A stretch of 64,000 bases of DNA from Panaeolus papilionaceus (Eukaryota > Basidiomycota > Agaricomycetes > Agaricales), in NCBI GenBank assembly GCA_015501605.1, contig JADNRZ010000011.1, positions 1 through 64,000 on the forward strand, in the 5' to 3' direction. The notes under the pieces were generated by a model. The model had not been told where the DNA came from, made no database searches, and was given only the letters and a program-made list of their open reading frames with translations. Below are positions 12,965-26,300 of this stretch, one piece after another; the first letter of the stretch is position 1; each line of letters opens with the position of its first letter. Both the position numbers and the translations under genes were made by a program.

Positions 12965-14199
12965 TCACTCTCCCTTTTTGAAACGCGTCGATAAAGATAT
13001 ATCAGGTGAACGGGGTGGAAGTCGGGGAAAAGGTAACGCAGGGAAAAGGGCGTAAAGATCATCCAAAAACTCTTGAAGTACTGCCAACGCTTTCTTTTCG
13101 TCCCTTAAAACAACATTGAGAAGGCAGGGATCCTCTTGTCCGGGTGTTATCGCAGTTTTTATGTCTGCTGCAAGGACTTGAAGTTGTTGTCGAACGTTGG
13201 CGATTCGGCCGAGCAGGTTGCTTCGGATTACGGATCGGTGGTCATCATCGACATCTGTTGAGCGGTCTTCATCGTAGCTCCAATCGCTAATCCCGTCAAG
13301 GTTCGATAGTGCTAAATCCTTGAAGAGCATAAATTTGGTGAGCTGGAAGGCAGGTTCATCAGCCGACTAATCGAAGTATAAATTCCATTTTTATAACAAC
13401 AATGTAAGTCACCTACCGCCAATATTTCGTCTCTCAAGCAATTAAACCCGCGATTGGCGTTCTCTATGTGCTTCGCCGTCGCAATGTTATTCCACATCGT
13501 TGTCACCACTACGACTTTCTTCGCCTTAAAAGTCTTGGCGAATGCTCTGAGAAGCTTGATCGCGTCTCTCTTTGACGCCCCCAATCGTATATCTGTGATG
13601 GGCTGAAAGTAGACTATTGTCACAATGACACGCTCGGCAGATTGGCTTCAAGAGAAGCGTCGTTCAGCATTCAACATTGGAAACTATTATCAAAGGATTG
13701 CTTACCTCAAACTATCCAGTTTATCAGTGATCATACTCGTTATACGACTCTCAGACAGGTAAGTGTCAAGGAACCCAAGGTTATCCAAGAGTAGATACGT
13801 CGTTTGCCAGACACCAGAGTAGGCTACATTGACCACCCGGTAGCAGGTGACATCCTTTGTGACACTTTCTAAGGAATTCTTCGATATATCCAGGTCCTGA
13901 TCTGCCCCGGACAGCGACTCGACGAACTGGAGAAGCAAAATTAATTTGATGAAAAAGAGAGAATGAAGATAAAATATGTAAATCTGTGCTTACGGCACTC
14001 TTCCCAGAACCTGTGGGTCCCATGAGGCTAAAGAAAAAGCAACCTTGTGAGCATGGATATTCGACTTGGATGGCATAGTAATCTGCACACACATATGAAC
14101 CGCCAACCCTTCTCCTTTCACATCCTTTGGGGTCACGGGTGCAACACTTACTGGGCCTTTGAATCTCAGCGTCTGGTATTCTTTCGTGGTTGTTGACAT
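12965..14199 (-). CDS. P-loop NTPase, AIG1/septin-like G-domain protein
   Basis: Exons: 14199-14093, 14027-13994, 13926-13706, 13645-13417 and 13342-12965, all in phase, giving 322 aa. The Walker A motif GPTGSGKS lies at residues 39-46 on its own 34-nt exon. The strand leading to the G3 position reads LLLDNLGF, where related GTPases have D-x-P-G; the paralogue at 42.7 kb keeps DSPGF. A hydrophobic strand (RVIVTIVYF) and VVVVTTMW follow. The C-terminal half is predicted helical with heptad-like Leu, a common layout in agaric 'G domain' proteins of unknown role. Nucleotide binding is inferred from the P-loop; hydrolysis is doubtful given the changed G3. Introns match the disrupted paralogue, which supports this model. 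Confidence 0.75.
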
Positions 14200-17100
14200 T
14201 GTGAGGCGTGATATGTAGCAAGAGAGGCAATGGTTGGCGTTCAAAGTTCAGATCAGAGACGAAAATTCCGTGCTAAGGTAATCGTTTCAGGACGAGGCCG
14301 GTGTTCCTGTCGAAACATTGTCACAGCATGTATCTTATCGGGATGAATTTAATATGACGATAACACTGTCGTGAAAACGCCGGTTGGATGATGAAACATA
14401 ACAGTTCAATGTCTAATGGTGCATCGTATCAGGTTTTGACTTGAAAAGGACTGTGTTCCAAATGCACTGCTTCAAAGCAATGATTGCTCGATCTCTCGCG
14501 ACGCCAATCTCAGCGCTCTGAATCATACACTCCTCTCTGCTAGATATTTGTACGACGTCCATTCAGGCTCATCGGTATATGAGACACCCGTATTCATACT
14601 CATCATGTGGCCTCTTCACGTGCCGAACTTCCAAGATATCGATGCTCTCTTAACCCAATACTAGAGCATTGCAACAGCCATACAGACATGCGTACTTATT
14701 TACGTGATTCTGAATCTCTAACGAGGAACTCACGTTTCAGGCAACAATGCCACGCGTCCTCTGCCGCTCCACCAGCAACATCCCCGCAATCATCCCGCAA
14801 TCTGCAGGCACATCTGATTAACGAAGGAAAAGACATTGAACATAAGGCCTAAGATCTAGGCCCAACACTCTATCGCAGGCTGTGCAAACCAGGGGGGATC
14901 GAAAGGTTAACGTGCCTCGAATGTCATCGGAACCGAATAGCGTCCGGTCTCCGACAATGCAATTGATTCTATCAACCCTCTGGATCCAGTCTATCCGCTA
15001 TGCTGTGCGCAGCCTCGCTGCACAAGTGGAGCGCGGAAAATTAAAAAGCAGCTTCTTGCACAATAAGCGTAGGCCTAGACTGGTGGTTTCAGAGTCGTGT
15101 CCCTCCCTTGATCTGACCTGTCAGTGCATGAGGTGGATATCTACACGAAGCTGTCCAAACTTGAATGTTCGTTCTTCTACTTCGAGGACTCCACTTCACA
15201 ACCGGCGTCTAGACTACGGGTCTACATTGATCTCCACTCATCTAGACGCTGAAGACTCCTTTCTTCTCGCAAAACTTTGCCTGTCAAACATTGGGTATCA
15301 GTCATATAAAGAGACATCCACGACGTTATTCGGTTCCCAAGTCACCCCCTCCCATATCTTCTCCCACTCTTCCCTGATCATTCATGTCATGCCAGCGCGG
15401 GCCAATTCACCGTAGTTGACCGAGAAGGCCATGTATCGGGGTTCTTTGGACTCTTGAGAGACAGAGACAACACTAGCCGTGAATAGATGCTCTGGATGCG
15501 CCGATGCGATCTTTGTAAATGGATTTACGCGTCCTCGACTGTTCAGTCCGCGATCCTTTGGTAGATCTTTGTGTTCTCTTCAGAGCTTTCTGAGGGACCT
15601 CACCTAAGCAAGTCTCGACATGATAAATCTCACGCCCCTCGGGGTCGATAATTGTCGAGAACAACAATTGCCTGCTCTGTATTCCCTAAAGTGTCACATT
15701 TGAACATATCAATTCATTCGCGGAACCTGCCCCCTGCTGTCGGTTTATTCCAGATACCGATTGCAGCCGACACCTGCCAGTCATTTTGACAATCAGTCGT
15801 TCGAAGGGAAATTGTATGTACTATTCATATGAATGATGAGCAGGTTAAAATTGGATTCGCCGCTGTTCTCATCAATCGATGTGATGTTACTTATCACGTT
15901 TGAAAGGTCGTTTTTTGAGCAGAAACGTGTTTAAAGGCAGGGGCATACACTCGGACAGTTGATCCTAAAACTCTTCAGTAAGTAATCGAGAGGGGGATGC
16001 CACCGGATGAGTCTAACCGTCTGTTCTCAAGCTCTCAAGTATTTTCTTACCAAGGGTTGGTTAAGGGGGATTTTCAGCGTGGCATCGGGCTCTCTCATGT
16101 AGTCCACTCGGGACACGCCTATATAATTAAGTTTGACAATTGAACCTTTCACTTCTTAAATGAGATGCATTCTCTCCATGCATAATGGTCTGCCTTGAGG
16201 TATCGCACATTCGTGCGACTAAGTTCCAAAAGGGTCATTTTGGATGCATCAAGTAAGCAGAACAAGCTTTGAGAGAGAATTCCAGGCGCCTTGATATAGT
16301 CCTTCAAAGCGGATCGCCGTCCCAATCATCTCCAGCTGAATAATGTCCCATATCAGGTCAGTGTCCTCAAGACTTTTCTTAAAGCTTTCGAAGCCTAGAT
16401 CATTTCAATAGGAATAATTTCACAAGGTAACCTGATTGGACTACACCCAACGTTCCCACAACGATAACAATGAGTCTGTCGAGTCTCTTGCATGTGGCTT
16501 TCTAAATCAATTACATAGGTGAGCGGAATGCCCAAGCGGAATCTATTACCAAGCACTATAGAACGCAAGATAGCCTTTGGAACGATAAAGGGATTACTCA
16601 ATAAACGTTCAGCCAGGGAAGTACAAATGCTTCAACGTGCCGCAGCTTTATCTCCACCACAATGCACGCGGACTTTGTGCTGATGCACAACATACTTACA
16701 TGGAACCCTGAGTTCGATGGTCGGTGCCTTAATTTGGCGTTACTGACGATCCCTATCTTCCCGCCACCGGAAGCACACGAGAAATACCGCAACGGATCAA
16801 CTGTACCAGGGGCCGCTCTGTCTGCTCGTAGGTCCTTGAATATCGGTGAAGGGTGCTTGGTCGTCACTGCGTGCGTATTCTTCACGTACCGCTCGCTATC
16901 AGTACGGCGTTAAGATACCATTTCGGGTGTGTAACCCCGTATGCTTATTACCCCTGTGCATGCTGAGATATGATGTTGACTGTCGGATATGCATCATAAA
17001 GTTAAAGTTTACACACAAGGTGATAAATACCAGCCCCTAACGGGACCCCACCGTTTACGCGACATGAAGGCGCGACAGAGCAACATACGTTGAATGGAAC

Positions 17101-18655
17101 ATCGTTCAAGTCTATCTAGGCAGAAAGCTAAAGCCGTTTTGTATTAATTACTACTCCAATATTTCAAAATTTCCAATCTTTCGTCGTTGAGGGTTCCACA
17201 TACAGAGAACAAAAGGGATAACGCCTGATCTTTATCATCCCTGCCAGCGCTCATTATACTACGAATGGAATCACTGCACCTGCAGGCTGGGATGACACAA
17301 GAGGGGGGTCTAACTTATCCCAATAAACGGAATTGCGGTCATCCCTGAATGATCAAAATTTCAAGAAACACATCATTGAAAATTTGTGACCCTTGGGTTT
17401 GAATACCTAGCGGAGAGAAAGTTCAACGGAAGGAAAATGTCAAGTGATCCAGCTCCCCACATCCCGTCCCACGAGCCCCCCATTGCGCAGTCAAGCTGAT
17501 AGACACGTATCAACAGGCAATCGACGGGTATTGAAGCCGAGGGAGCTGGCGCAGAACTACCCAGGTGGAGGTAGGGTGGATTTAGGGAGGGGTTTAGTCA
17601 GCACAGATCCTATGCATGGATACATGATCCTTCCGCGAGAGCGTGCCATGTACTCTGCAATGTTTTGAAGCAGGAGAAGGTTTATGGCTTCTCAGGTCAT
17701 CGAATACTTGATATCAAGACCTTCATTTTATCATCATCTTTGTAATCAAGTCCTCGGTGCCTGCTAATCACGCCATCTCTACCTATCTAATCACTCTAAT
17801 CTCCTTGCACCAAACTGGGCCTTACACCGAGTGCCTCAAAACGGGGTCAAACCTAATCAAACAGTAGCATAGCATTCATGAACTCCAGGCACGACACTGA
17901 CTCCCGAGGTTATGACATTGCCCACTTCATCTATTAATGATTGTCAATCATGGCAATAGGGGTGCGTGGCAGTACGACGAGGCACTGAAGACTCCATCTG
18001 TGGATTATCCTTGGTGGATCAATTCGCGTAATTTGTGAAATACGAGGTAAGCGTTAAGAGGAGATGCTCGATGGCGAATCACGATAGCTCATGGAGGAGC
18101 AGTCACGACTCACGCTGTGGATTAGGCTCAACAGAGAGAAATAATCCTTGGTTCTCTCCCATACACACGACTACTATGTGAGGTGCTCAAGAGAGTTAAT
18201 GACATTGTCGTTTTTTTTTTGTTTTGGCTATGCATCGGACAAGAGAAACACGATTCCGATGCTGTCGTGATAGTAGATACACTCGTTGATTTAGCTTCAC
18301 AGAAAGAATCAAGGGAAAACGGAAAGCATAACCCCGGCCCATGCACCTAAGTCCCCAACACAGCCCGCACGTTTGAACAACTCCGCTTGTTTGTGGTTTG
18401 GGCCATTCATTCGAATAGCTCAATCGTGTCACAAAGATTTTGCACACGATTCTGCTGAAACTCTGAAGGGGTCCGACAGCTGGTGAGTATAAATAACCGA
18501 GGCCCCTGGGAGTAGACGTCCCGAGTGTCGAGGTCGTGAAATATAACCCAAGTATCGCTTTCAGTACAGATATTTTGATCAGCGATGATTGGAGGAACGG
18601 ACAGGGAGGTGGGTGATTCAGTGAAAATACGTTCATCGGGCGGTCTCTATGTCAC
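14200..18655. other. Gene-poor region with one weak small candidate
   Basis: Nothing recognised in about 4.4 kb. On the minus strand at about 15667-15410 an open frame (IIDPEGREIYHVET...) is followed, one frame over, by 57 open codons ending in ELARAGMT. This could be a small two-exon gene or a remnant, but I could not find a splice pair that joins the two. Elsewhere open frames are short and without motifs. Confidence 0.35.
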
Positions 18656-19142
18656 CCCTTGTTGCCCGTGATGTGCGCGTGGGGAGATCTGAGTGAAAAG
18701 GTGAGTGGTGGTGAAGGTGTGACTGGGGGATGAGATAGGTGGATGGAAAAGGAAGGTGAGACGTGCGATACGAGTTCGTGGGGTCGATATGTGAGAGAAA
18801 TGAGAAGATGGGAAAGTGAGGTGAGTGTAAGGTGAGATGAGACGAAGATGGAGGACGAAGACGACGGAAATGACGAAAATAAGCGCTGGCGAAGGTGTGC
18901 ACGGACACCAGACGAAGACGAAACACGAAATACGAGGGCGGAAAAAGCTTTTTATTGGTTGTAAACTACGTACATTAAGTATGTAAAGCTATGTAAAATC
19001 ATAGAAATCAAAAGAAAATGTTCGAAATATTCGGAAACCAAGAGAGCTCGGCGCGTGAACGAAGCGCTGATGCAAATAGAAATAAACGGAAAATGGGAGA
19101 AAAACCGAAAAATAGGGGGATACAGGTGCGGTGCTCATCACC
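18656..19142 (-). repeat. Dispersed repeat R1, copy 1
   Basis: About 480 bp that recurs with many small differences at 20150-20590 in the same orientation. Shared landmarks in order are GTGCGTGGGGAGATCTGAGT, then ACGAGTTCGTGG, then TACATTA.GTATGTA, then GAAATATTCGGAAA, then GTGCTCATC. Neither copy carries a credible gene. Copy 2 directly abuts the promoter of F-box gene A. Confidence 0.8.
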
Positions 19143-20149
19143 CGCTAAGTCATCAACCATCTCTTTGGGAGCGCGTTGAGTCAACGAGGACGGTATACGC
19201 TGACACAGCAGTTGAAACTAATAGAAACACGAGTAGAAGACTACCGTGGTTTCATCGTTACATAGGGTAGTTAGACTCGATCATTTATGCAGCACTGGAT
19301 GACATACCGCATGTGAGCAATGTACTTATGTTAACATCATTGTGAGCGCTTTTATAGCTTTTTGAAGGTATAAATTGGGGCATTGAAACCATATATCTCT
19401 ATCAATCAAGTCGTCCCTCAGTTAACTAGAGGTCAGGTCTTACTTGAACGACACTATGAAGATCATCAACATCCTCGTCTTATTGACCTAGATCGTCACT
19501 TCGCGAGTGTCATTCCAACTACAAACTGTCCCCAGAGAAACGACCAGCCGTTGTGGTGACTCCACCTTTGAGAATCAAGCCAGCGATGGATTTCCGTTTG
19601 TTGAAGACTGCCTTCAGTCTTCAGACTACGCATAACATACCCGGTGGTGGTAAATTGTTATGCAGCACATACTGCTTATCCTTCGAGTTTATGATATACT
19701 CAGATATGTTCTGCTACCTATCTTCGACGACCAATCTTATCACGCAGCGCGGCCAACTCATTCTATGCGAGCAGTGCCTTCGGTGTCGAGACGCTTGTCT
19801 GTGGTGACTTCCCAGCAGTAAGCTTCCAGGCTGGAAGTGAGGATGTCAGCAGTCTTTCGGGATTCCGTGAGTCGTCAATCTCAACGGAATGGGTGGGTAG
19901 AGGCCAAAGCTCAGATGGACTGTGAGGGAAGCCTTGGAATCTCGAGCGTTGTTAAATGGGGTATCTATCGTCGTAATTAAAGCCGTGACAGAGAGCATTC
20001 ACTTTTAACTCGTTTATGATAGCAGGACATCTCAGATATCTTCTATGTATACCATTTGCAAGGATATTACCAATTACTCTTAAATTCATTTATCATCTAC
20101 AAGGATAACTGGGCAATGAGTTGGCGAGATAGAAAGGAAGGGTAATGAT
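19143..20149. other. Spacer between the two R1 repeats
   Basis: About 1 kb with no gene or known element; only short open frames. Confidence 0.5.
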
Positions 20150-20590
20150 CCGCTGATGTGTGCGTGGGGAGATCTGAGTGAAAGGTGAGTGAGCGTAAAG
20201 GTGTGACAAAAGGATGAGATGGTTGAATGGAAAAGGAAGATGAGACGCGCAGTACGAGTTCGTGGAGTCAATAACTGAGAGCACTGAGGAGATGGGAAGG
20301 GGAGGTGAGTATGAGGTGGAATGGGGACGAATAAGAATGACGAATACGACGAAAAAACGAGATACGAAGGCGGAATATGAAATATGAAATATGAGGGCGG
20401 AAAGAGACTTGTATTCGTTGTGAACTACATACATTATGTATGTAGAGCTATGGAAAATCATAAAAATCAAAAGAAAATGCTCGAAATATTCGGAAATCAA
20501 AAGCGCTCGGCAAGTAAACGAAGCGCTAATTCGAATGGAAACAAACGGAAAATAAGAGAAAAACTAAAAAATAGTGTGGTGCTCATCCAC
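20150..20590 (-). repeat. Dispersed repeat R1, copy 2
   Basis: Second copy of the repeat at 18656-19142, diverged by substitutions and small gaps. It ends at GTGCTCATC, immediately before sequence shared by the upstream regions of F-box genes A and C, so R1 was probably placed next to the gene before or during its duplication. Confidence 0.8.
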
Positions 20591-20855
20591 ACACACACGA
20601 GCAATGCTTTCGGTTGAAATGACTTCGTATTGTCTAAAATTTCACTGTCTAATCTCCAGATGCCACCGTTGGTGATATCTCCTCGTCTGGTCTTGGGCAG
20701 TTTTAGCCATTGATCCTCCAGGATAAAGCTCAGGCCTGATGACCTCCATGATAGATGGCCACCGTGGGAGGTCTGACAAATATCAACCAATCAATCATGG
20801 ATCAATCAACGAAGTTGAACCACGCACGCCTCAACTACGTTCGACCAACTCAGTG
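20591..20855 (+). promoter_or_regulatory. Conserved upstream region of F-box gene A
   Basis: This stretch is shared with the region upstream of F-box gene C (60225-59994, minus strand), including AGCAATGCTTTCGGTTGAAA. Its 3' block (20761-20800, starting ACCGTGGGAGGTCTGACAAA) also recurs before F-box gene B (49828-49861) and before the deleted copy at 52221. Conservation of non-coding sequence next to each start suggests a promoter or 5'-UTR, although shared ancestry alone could explain it. Confidence 0.55.
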
Positions 20856-22814
20856 ATGACCGCCCTCATTCTTTCCCTCTCCGATGACTTGATAATCGAA
20901 GTTCTCCGCCTTCTGCATTACCAATGTCTCATTAAATGCTCAGAGGTAACTTCGTACCTGGACTCACACGGTTCAACACTCACTGCCTGATATTCTCCAA
21001 CACGACAGACGTGTCGAACATTATGTCGCGTCATCGGAACATCCTCTTTGCTGCAACTGATAGTCGAGTTAGGGAAAGATGGCTTGATTTGCATACGACC
21101 AGATCTCAACAGTAATGATGTGAGGTCCGCACTCGAAGATTGGCGCCGCAGTTGGGACATCCTGGATTGGAAACGTGGCCCAACTTCATCTTATACTGGT
21201 CCCTTCTCTGGCTTCTTCTATGGAACGTATGAAAGCGGTATATTCGCCTCAATGCAATACTGCGAAGACGCCACAAGGATAGAGTGGTTCAATATGCGCG
21301 ATTTTACACATAGATCAGTAAATCTTTCTTTTCGAAGACAACCGCAATGCTTCGCCATAGATCCAGAACAAAATTTACTCGTCTCGATCGAGTTTCTTGA
21401 CGAGTTCGTGTTCCTATATTTTCTCTGGTCATGAGCTTGAATGCAATTCCACCTATTTAGCCCAACTGCTGACGAATACTGGAACCACACGAGGTGGGAG
21501 ACTTATCTGCGGTTCACAAACCTAACCACGGCGGGAGCACATCGAGGCGCACTTCGAGGAAGTGTCAAGCTGGACGTACCCGCATTCGGCAAGAATTTCA
21601 TCAATGAAATCGCTAAACTCGATCCCATGGATGTCGAGATCGTAGACCGGGCCGTGGTCTGGCGTGTGCGCCATCGTAGTCCGAAGGGGTCTTACCCGCA
21701 GGTCATGATTTTCAACTGGCAGCTTGGTGTCTGTGTATATGTACGTGTCCTTCACAATGCATCGCAGATGCGGATGGAATTTGAGTTATTAATGAGTATT
21801 TAGAACTCTAAGCAAGATTTTGTGGAACAACGATTCGATAACTTTCAATTGATCAGCGACACAGTCTTCGTTGTCACGAGCACAGGCCACAGTGACCATG
21901 GAGAGATTCTGGTGTATACATTCAACATTACCCCCGGCTCCCGTGTACCAGAAAGTCCTCGCTTGCGATGCGTTCTAGCGTTGCCTGAACATCTTCCTAA
22001 CATTAAGATGGAGTACATGTATATCCGGTATGAAAATAGCTCACCGCTTAGATCTTGGCAGGTCGACGACGTCTTTTCCTACGCCTCTGACGAACAGCTC
22101 CTGCTTTTGGGCATGGGTTACCTCCAAGAGCCTCTTATCCACGGCTCCAGCGGAATACCTTCCGCCAAGCGATTTAACCATGAGCTCGTGATACCAACAC
22201 GCGTCATTCTTCGATTTGCACGGGAGGCGATCAAGATGGGTGCTCAGCTATCCGCGAAGTATGTTACGTGGGACAACTGGGGCACCCGCTCAACGCGATT
22301 CTTGACGAAGGACGACGTCGACTTAAGCGTATTCCGGCGCGCATACTATTACTCACGCAGCAACACGTTATCAGATGGCGGTTTAGTTGGTCAGAAATTC
22401 CTCAGATTTTTCACACGTCATGGGGAAGAGGAGGACACCTTGCAGCACCAATGGTACCTCAAAACCCTCGATTACAGCCGTCGCCAGAGAGACTTAGCAT
22501 CTGCAGACACAATGCAAGTTCGCTATCATGGCTATAACGATCCAACCCGCATCGTTGCAGGACCTGGTTCACCATTCACGGAAGACATTGTGACTACTCT
22601 TCCATACTCTGAGATAATGCGGCCTTTACCAAGTCTGAAGGCTAATATGTCTTGGAAATTGGACCGAAATGCCCTCATTGGAGTAGAGGTATGTATTCGC
22701 GACGCTATCTTATATACTCGAATATCCAAAAATATTGAAAATTTATAGCCCATTGTATACGGCGATTCTGGTGTCACTCTCACAACTGTAAACTTGACGA
22801 CGTACAGATTTTAA
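20856..22814 (+). CDS. F-box protein A
   Basis: Probable substrate adaptor of an SCF ubiquitin ligase. Exons: 20856-20945, 21009-21409, 21461-21740, 21804-22688 and 22749-22814, giving 573 aa. The N-terminal F-box reads SLSDDLIIEVLRLLHYQCL and continues over intron 1 with KCSE-TCRTLCRVI. The rest resembles the beta-propeller-like C-terminal region common in agaric F-box proteins, with FNWQLGVCVYV before intron 3 and the shared C-terminus NLTTYRF. Two full-length paralogues (B at 49.9 kb, C at 60 kb) share the intron positions. A lacks one 43-nt intron that B and C have in the long exon: the corresponding 24 nt here are in frame and lack the GT donor, so eight codons appear exonised. Exon 2 ends at a non-ideal donor (GTTCCT), as in the paralogues. 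Confidence 0.8.
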
Positions 22815-23380
22815 TTGAACACCGTACCAGTAGTGGGAAGATATTTGTCTTCTTGGCCACGCGTGCGCGACCACCTCACTCGCCCCTTACATTCTTAGTG
22901 CCGTCGTAGTCGTAGTCATAGTCGTAGTAGTATTAACGGCATGGGACCAATTACACTGTACGCCGGTTCCGTACTTTCACCACGACGCGCTTACTACCGC
23001 CAGCACGCGTCATTCCTCTCTCTATTTAATTTTTTTGCCCACCCCCCCACTTCCCTTTCCCAAATACCACAATGCATACATTTTTTCAACTACCGTTGTG
23101 TTCACATCCGAAAACCACGCCTGAGAGCCGTGGTTCTGGGGGCGCATCCGTCCATAACCCTCGGCTCTCGCACTGGGTTACATAGACTACCCATCTTTTT
23201 ACAAGCTGAAACTTACGAAGCATACATGATACATATGTTACAGCAGATACATCTAACTAAATATTGCGTTCAAACTTGAAACCAAAGTCGACTGTGAGGG
23301 TATAGTACAAGGAAACCAGGCGTCCATGTCCTCCTCACTATAATAGATCCCCGTCTCTTCTCTCCCACATATCGCTCTCA
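22815..23380. other. Intergenic between F-box A and the coiled-coil gene
   Basis: Convergent 3' ends meet here. It contains a short imperfect GTCGTA/GTCATA repeat at about 22904-22935 and nothing else recognised. Confidence 0.5.
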
Positions 23381-26300
23381 TCACCTCTCCCCGCCACCAA
23401 CACTCCTCTCCTCACCAAATAGCGGAATCGGGCTAAGCGGTACAAACCCAGGCGGGAAATTTCCATCATTTACAACACCCGTTATTAACTTTGCCTCTCT
23501 ATCATCATCGCCACCTACATTCGTATCAACGCGCAAGTTCAAGTTGAGGTTCGATGCGGCTGCTTGTGGGGCGTATAGGCCCAGTCCTCCACCATCTTGC
23601 TCGACTTCCTGCGTCGTTGGTAGAGGCGAAGAATGGACCTCGGGGGTTAACATGATCGGATCCACGGGGTTATTCAGGTGTTCGAGGTGCATGCCCTCTC
23701 CATGACTCGACTGTTTGAAGAGAATTCAAATTCGCGCACATCAAAGAATAGGAATATACATACCGGCGTCTCAACCTGAATCCCTGGAACATCACTTACA
23801 TTTGAGCCACTCCGATGTAGTGGTCTTCGTGGGCCTTCCATCTGAATAACATGATCATCTGGCGCCAACTGCTGCCTCTGGTGCGTATTTGGCGAATATG
23901 AAGAGCCGTGCATGGCTTGCATGCCGCCTATACGCGGGGATCGGGCAGGTTGGACGTTGAATTGGAGGGGATTGTGTTGTTGATTGGTGGCGTTACGGTT
24001 GTTGCTGGGATGCTCGGGGTACGATTGGGGCGTGGACGTGAAGTTGGCGCCGACGAGGGTGTTCATAAGTGGGACAGGTAAGACGACCTCTCGAGGTCGA
24101 CTCGAGGGGGCTCTCATTGCCGATACAGGGGAGGTGAAGTTGCGGCGAGGGGATTCGACGTTCCCTTGATCGTTCGCATCATTTCGACGCTTCGTTGAAT
24201 TCCACCGTTAGCACGCTTATTCCCTAGGAGAAGAATGAAAAAACTCACCGAAGCCATAGGATTCCCATACATCCCTCCCTTGCCATTCCCATTCGTGCCT
24301 GCCCCGGCATCAGGTGTAGGATTCGTAATCCTCCACTGTCTAGCAGAAGCAGGATCAACCTCGCTCCTTGTTCTCATTCTGCCTCCTCCTCTCCCACCAG
24401 GACTAATCGGGCTTTCCTCATCCTCATCTCTCGTACTCGGTCTCCCATACACCACCTTCTGCCTATAAGCCGGATCGCTCCCCATGCCCTGAGGTATCGA
24501 TCTACGATCACCTGGACTAGCCAGCATACCGAACTGAGAAAACCTCGTCGAATCGCCCGTGGTGAACATCGTATCTCTCGCTCTCTCCGTCTCCGTTTCT
24601 GTTTGAGTCTGGTCGGGAGTACCCCAGGCAGCGCTACTGCTCACCCCGACGACTGCGTACCGCCGCTCACGTTCCCTCTCTCTGAGCATAGCGCGTTCGC
24701 GGTCGTCTTGTTCTTCTTCGTCTCGTACGCGTGGGTTCTTGTATAGACCCCGTTCAGGTGCTGGCGTTTTCGAGCGCTGCATATTCGTATTCGTATTCGT
24801 ATTCCCGGACGGATACCCCGTATCTCTCAACTGCACCGCCTCCCTCCTCGCCGTGCTCTTCCTCGCCTCTCCAGGGGTAGGGGCAGTCGAGTCAGGGCGC
24901 ATCATAGGGACATACGTCGAGATTTTGGTAGGTGGAGAACGCAGGTTCGATGGGGTTGTGGGGACGGGGAGACGAGGGAGGGGATTGGGATATTGTGAAG
25001 CGGGGATAGGCATCGGTGGTGGGGTTGTTGATGCCGTCGTTGATGTGAGTGGTTCGGGTTGGGGCATGGTTATTGGAATGGGGAACGAGGGTTTTAGGTT
25101 CGATTGTGAGGGAGGCATAGGGAGGGGCGGAGGGTGGCGAGAGTTATGAGCGTTGGATTGACGACGGGGACGACTAAATTCAGAGAGGATTAAATTAGAT
25201 ACATTGAAAGGGAAAAAGGAAAGAAATGAAGTACCTCTGAGGCTGGAAATGATCTTTACTGCTCAACGTAGCCGTCTCAGTCGCAGTCTCCGTCTTTTTC
25301 TCATTCTGCTCTCTCAGCCTCTCCTGTGCAATTCTCTCTGCTTCCTCACGCCTCTTCCTATCCCTTGCTCGTTTCCTCTCATCTTCATCTCTCCGTCTCT
25401 TTTCCTCCCTCTCCCTCTCCTGTTCCTCTTTTCTCCTCCTCTCGTGCTCCTCGTCTTCTTCACGTCTCCTTTCCTCCTCCTCCTCGCGTTGCCTCCGCTC
25501 TTCCTGTTCCCTCCTCCTCTCCCTTTCTCGTTCCCTCTCGCGTTCTCGCAGCTCGCGTTCCCGTTCCTCCTCCTCCTCCATCGCCCTCGAACTAGCCACC
25601 CCCAAAACCCTCCCATGCCTCAACCCCTCCTCGAACCCTGCCTTCCGCCCCTCGTCTCTCGCGTTCTCGACTGCACGTTCTTCGTATACCTTTCTCAGCT
25701 TATCTCGTAGCCTTTTCGCTTCGTTCTCTGCGTCGAGGCGCTGTTGGTCGATTTGTTTGACGACATTTTGAGCTCTGAAAATTTCTACAAAAAGATCGAA
25801 TCAGAAAACATGGAATACGGTCACGAAAATTGAGTTTCAGCTTACCAGCCTGCGCCTCATCCAGCCTAACCCTCCACATCTCCTTCTCCTCTCTCAGTGT
25901 CCTAAGCTCCTTCTCCATCCGCCCCTTCGTGTCCACAACCTCCTTCAACAACCTCAACACCTCGTTCGCCTGTTTCTCCGCCTCGTCGGCGCGCCGCGTT
26001 TCTTGCTGGAGGCGCTCGGAGGTCACTGCGAGCATGGTACCGATGGAAGAGGTGGATCGGGCGGTGGTGGTGTAGGTGCGCGTACGGGTGTAGGGGAGGG
26101 AGAAGGGGAGGGGAATGGGAGCGTCTTTGGTTGTATGTGGTTGAGGGTGGTGAGTGTGCGTGCCTGTTTGAGATTCGGGGTTGACAGACTGAGCGCGTGG
26201 GGGTGAGAATGAAGCGAGAGGATCGTGAAGTTGAAGATGGTGATTCAACTCCTCCAAGACTCGTTGAGTCGAGGTGTGTTTTCGATGTCGTACTCCCTCT

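Noticed and set aside
25195..25710. Long Leu/Pro/Ser-rich frames opposite the coiled-coil gene
   Set aside because: Antisense shadows of GAG/AGA codon runs.
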